Part shown: piece by piece, positions 62,392 to 64,000 of the stretch | Layout of the letters: every line of letters starts with the position of its first letter | Numbering within the stretch: the first letter of the stretch is position 1 | Assembly (NCBI GenBank): GCA_015207155.1 | Contig: JADEXK010000002.1 | Span: 1 to 64,000 of the forward strand | Length of the DNA stretch: 64,000 bases | Direction: 5' to 3' | DNA from: Nostocales cyanobacterium LEGE 11386 | Lineage (GTDB): Bacteria; Cyanobacteriota; Cyanobacteriia; Cyanobacteriales; Nostocaceae | Made by a program: the position numbers and the translations under genes | Notes under the pieces: generated by a model | Databases searched by the model: none | What the model saw: only the letters and a program-made list of their open reading frames with translations | Told to the model about the DNA's origin: nothing

Positions 62392-62757
62392 TCAGATATT
62401 AACCTTGTTTGCCATTGAGAGTACTTTAGATGCGTTCGCCCTGCCTGTCGATGGCTGGTCAAGTCCAAATCTGATAGAACCCACGTAGTCAGGAGGGACG
62501 ACTCGATTGAGAATCATAATCTCAGGAATCATTTCTCGGAGCTTGTTCGTCAGAGACTCCATTGTAAAAGCTTCTGTTACCAACCCCGGCAAGTCTTCAC
62601 TAGTTGCAACCCAAACTTCGGCTTCTGAATCCCAAAATGCTTGAACCTTAAATGTTAGCTGTATCATTATGTCGAATAAATTTAAAACCCATGTTGAACC
62701 AATTTCACTGATGTAGCGTTTAACTAAAGCACTGCTATCGACAAAATAAACTGCCAT
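62392..62757 (-). pseudogene. In-frame chimera: PIN (VapC) stub fused to DUF1902 antitoxin, frameshifted end
   Basis: Residues 1-29 (VYFVDSSALVKRYISEIG, STWVLNLFD) are the start of a PIN-domain VapC toxin with its first acidic residue. At residue 31 the frame passes straight into a complete DUF1902 start (MIQLTFKVQAFWDSEAEVWV, ATSEDLPGLV). The ~100 remaining PIN residues are missing, so the toxin is dead. DUF1902 continues to VVPPDYVGSIRF, after which one extra base diverts it; the alternative frame gives DLTSHRQ, as the family expects. An ATG at 62667 could still produce the DUF1902 part alone. Confidence 0.65.
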
Positions 62758-63020
62758 CTAGCGGCGTTCCTCAATTATTGTCTCAGAAACAGGCTTACCC
62801 TGAACCTGAATTAGTCGCCGTTCTGTTTGCCAAGTTTGAGAGGCTTCCTTAGAGGATGTTTGACTCAGCCTGATGTTAAAAGTGCTTGATCAAATGAGGT
62901 TTTTTGAACAGTCTCTTTGGCAGCAAGACATTTTTGGATTGCCTGATTAAGCTGCTGTAATTCTTCAGGTTTGAGTGCCTCAAGCTGATTCAGAATTTGA
63001 TGAAGAATTGCTTGTGTCAT
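62758..63020 (-). pseudogene. VapB-like antitoxin with internal frameshift, partner of the PIN stub
   Basis: From the ATG at 63020 the frame reads TQAILHQILNQLEALKPEEL, QQLNQAIQKCLAAKETV and FDQALLTSG, then stops at 62865. A one-base shift restores LSQTSSKEASQTWQTERR and LIQVQGKPVSETIIEERR, ending at 62758, directly abutting the PIN start codon. The joined ~86-residue product matches the helical antitoxins that precede PIN toxins in cyanobacteria. A sequencing error near 62868 would also explain it. Confidence 0.6.
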
Positions 63021-63079
63021 CGGTTGGCATGTTTCTCTAGAGCTTGCTTTCAGTGTAACTCACCAATCAGAGACAGCCT

Positions 63080-63619
63080 TTACAGCTCAATAATAAAACT
63101 ATCTCGCAAATGAAAGTCAGCCTCTGCACCTTGATGCGTTAACGCCCAGTAAGTAACTCCACTATTTCTATCTTTAATAACAGTAGTAATCGCAACATCA
63201 AGCGCTTGATTCGCCGCAACGATTTTACCCAAATCGATATCTAAAGTAAGTGTAAAACTCTCTGTTTGTTGTTCGACAGTAAACGGAAGTATAGTAAAAG
63301 CTGTTTCCTCTTGCATTCCTTGACGGTATCCATCAAAACGATAGACATTCCAATGTCCGGTGGGAGAAAGGTTGAATTCCCAATATTGTTGAGAACCTTT
63401 AATACTAAGAAAGAACTCAAAACAAGTGTCTTCCCACAATTCATGCTTTCGCGCTGGTGTATCTGATGGTGGAGCGATCGCAACTTCTTTTAAGTCACCA
63501 GTTAGCGTATATTTAATCACAAGCTGATTATCATATCTGATAATGCTGCCTGTAATTTGTAAATTAGGCAGAGACTCGTGATTGGAAAACGGTTGTAAAG
63601 AAAATGTCTGGTTTATCAT
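63080..63619 (-). CDS. DOMON-like domain protein
   Basis: A protein of about 179 residues, all beta by pattern: LVIKYTLTGDLKEVAIAPPS, WEDTCFEFFLSIKGSQQYWE, NLSPTGHWNVYRFDGYRQGM, LDVAITTVIKD and TYWALTHQGAEADFHLRDSF. This fits the DOMON-like fold seen in cyanobacterial proteins of this length, thought to bind haem or sugars; function unknown. The ATG at 63619 (MINQTFSLQPF) is chosen; one at 63631 adds four residues. Lone gene with a full family A MITE just upstream. Confidence 0.8.
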   Translation of the reverse strand: MINQTFSLQPFSNHESLPNLQITGSIIRYDNQLVIKYTLTGDLKEVAIAPPSDTPARKHELWEDTCFEFFLSIKGSQQYWEFNLSPTGHWNVYRFDGYRQGMQEETAFTILPFTVEQQTESFTLTLDIDLGKIVAANQALDVAITTVIKDRNSGVTYWALTHQGAEADFHLRDSFIIEL

Positions 63620-63648
63620 CCCAATTTGCACGTGGAGAAATCTAATTT

Positions 63649-63849
63649 AACGTAAGTTCGACAAGTGGAAAAAACCCCTCTCCAAACCTCTCCCCTGCCA
63701 GGAGGAGCCACTGCGTTGCGCGGGTTCCCCGCGTTGTAGCACGTGGCGTTAGAGGCTTTGAAACCTTGATTTTTAGTTTAAAACCAGGGAGATTTTTGCC
63801 CCTCTCCGACACGGAGAGGGGTTGGGGTGAGGTTCATCAAATTCACGTT
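63649..63849. mobile_element. MITE-like element, family A, copy 2
   Basis: A 201-base non-coding element with the same ends as copy 1 (aacgtaagttcga and tcaaattcacgtt), the same order of internal palindromes and the same nested family C unit at 63701-63750. Differences are confined mostly to the central spacer and to loop bases of the ccctctccgacacggagagg palindrome. Confidence 0.7.
63701..63750. repeat. Family C 50-base palindromic repeat, nested in family A copy 2
   Basis: Almost identical to 10983-11032 (gcacgtggcgtt instead of gcaagtggcgtt at the end). Confidence 0.7.
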
Positions 63850-63856
63850 AATTTAA

Positions 63857-64000
63857 TTAAGAATTACGAATTAATCTCATTTCTTGAATAATTTTGCGAA
63901 TTTTGGTTTCTTGAGATTCAATACTTTCGGTCAGCTTAAACTGAACTAACGCCCTTGCTAAGTTATGTTCTGAATGCTTGACTTTGAAGTAGACATTCCC
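63857..64000 (-). CDS. C-terminal end of an unidentified protein (continues beyond window)
   Basis: The last 47 codons of a gene that enters from the right edge and stops at 63857. Visible residues (YFKVKHSEHNLARALVQFKL, TESIESQETKIRKII) suggest a strand followed by a long charged C-terminal helix. Too little to name. Confidence 0.5.
   Translation of the reverse strand, partial: GNVYFKVKHSEHNLARALVQFKLTESIESQETKIRKIIQEMRLIRNS

Noticed and set aside
1..64000. CRISPR array, tRNA, rRNA or intact insertion sequence
   Set aside because: No regularly spaced direct repeats, no cloverleaf-like sequence and no transposase frame was seen on either strand. The tandem repeats are short heptamer arrays.

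Overview
The window looks like chromosomal DNA of a filamentous, heterocyst-forming cyanobacterium of the Nostoc/Anabaena type. The evidence is the very frequent HIP1 octamer (gcgatcgc), low-GC coding sequence, cyanobacterial genes (petN, crtD, a CYP110-type P450, a PatA-like regulator), many short tandem and palindromic repeats, and a gene block that matches, from memory, the heterocyst envelope polysaccharide (HEP) island of Anabaena sp. PCC 7120. No rRNA, tRNA, CRISPR array or intact transposase was seen.

Layout. (1) 1-8.5 kb: iron/siderophore region. It has the start of an ABC exporter, an operon on the minus strand (TonB-dependent receptor, siderophore-binding lipoprotein, DUF1636 protein) and a PchR-like AraC regulator. 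An Rpn-family nuclease, a Uma2 nuclease and a DUF433/DUF5615 toxin-antitoxin locus with a broken toxin lie among them. (2) 8.5-20.9 kb: housekeeping and metabolism: crtD, murE, a glutaredoxin-like protein, a four-GAF histidine kinase, petN with a small membrane ORF, a P450, a second Uma2 protein and an aminotransferase. (3) 21-29 kb: mostly uncharacterised: a two-gene membrane/SH3 pair sharing a peptide motif, a frameshifted ribbon-helix-helix gene, an SDR-like protein, an alpha/beta hydrolase, a WD40 protein and a DUF2795 protein. (4) 29-34 kb: ftsH, a small membrane protein, an AI-2E family exporter and a PatA-like response regulator. (5) 34.8-38.7 kb: a vWA / PP2C / protein kinase-TPR triad of the TerY-P (YegL-YegK-YegI) kind. 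(6) 39-59.6 kb: the HEP island: CDP-glucose deoxysugar genes, a dioxygenase, an epimerase, an oxidoreductase, a Wzc-like kinase, hepC, hepA, at least six glycosyltransferases and an O-antigen-type polymerase, nearly all on the plus strand. (7) 59.7-64 kb: a lipoprotein, cysH, a HicA-like toxin, an acetyltransferase, a decayed VapBC/DUF1902 toxin-antitoxin remnant, a DOMON-like protein and a partial gene.

The most distinctive features are the amount of small repeat insertion, in places extending into coding sequence, and the decay of toxin-antitoxin loci in several ways: internal replacement, frameshift and an in-frame PIN-DUF1902 chimera. The best candidates for undescribed biology are the 21.5-23.4 kb membrane/SH3 pair and the signalling triad whose kinase carries a zinc-knuckle, a membrane segment and TPRs.
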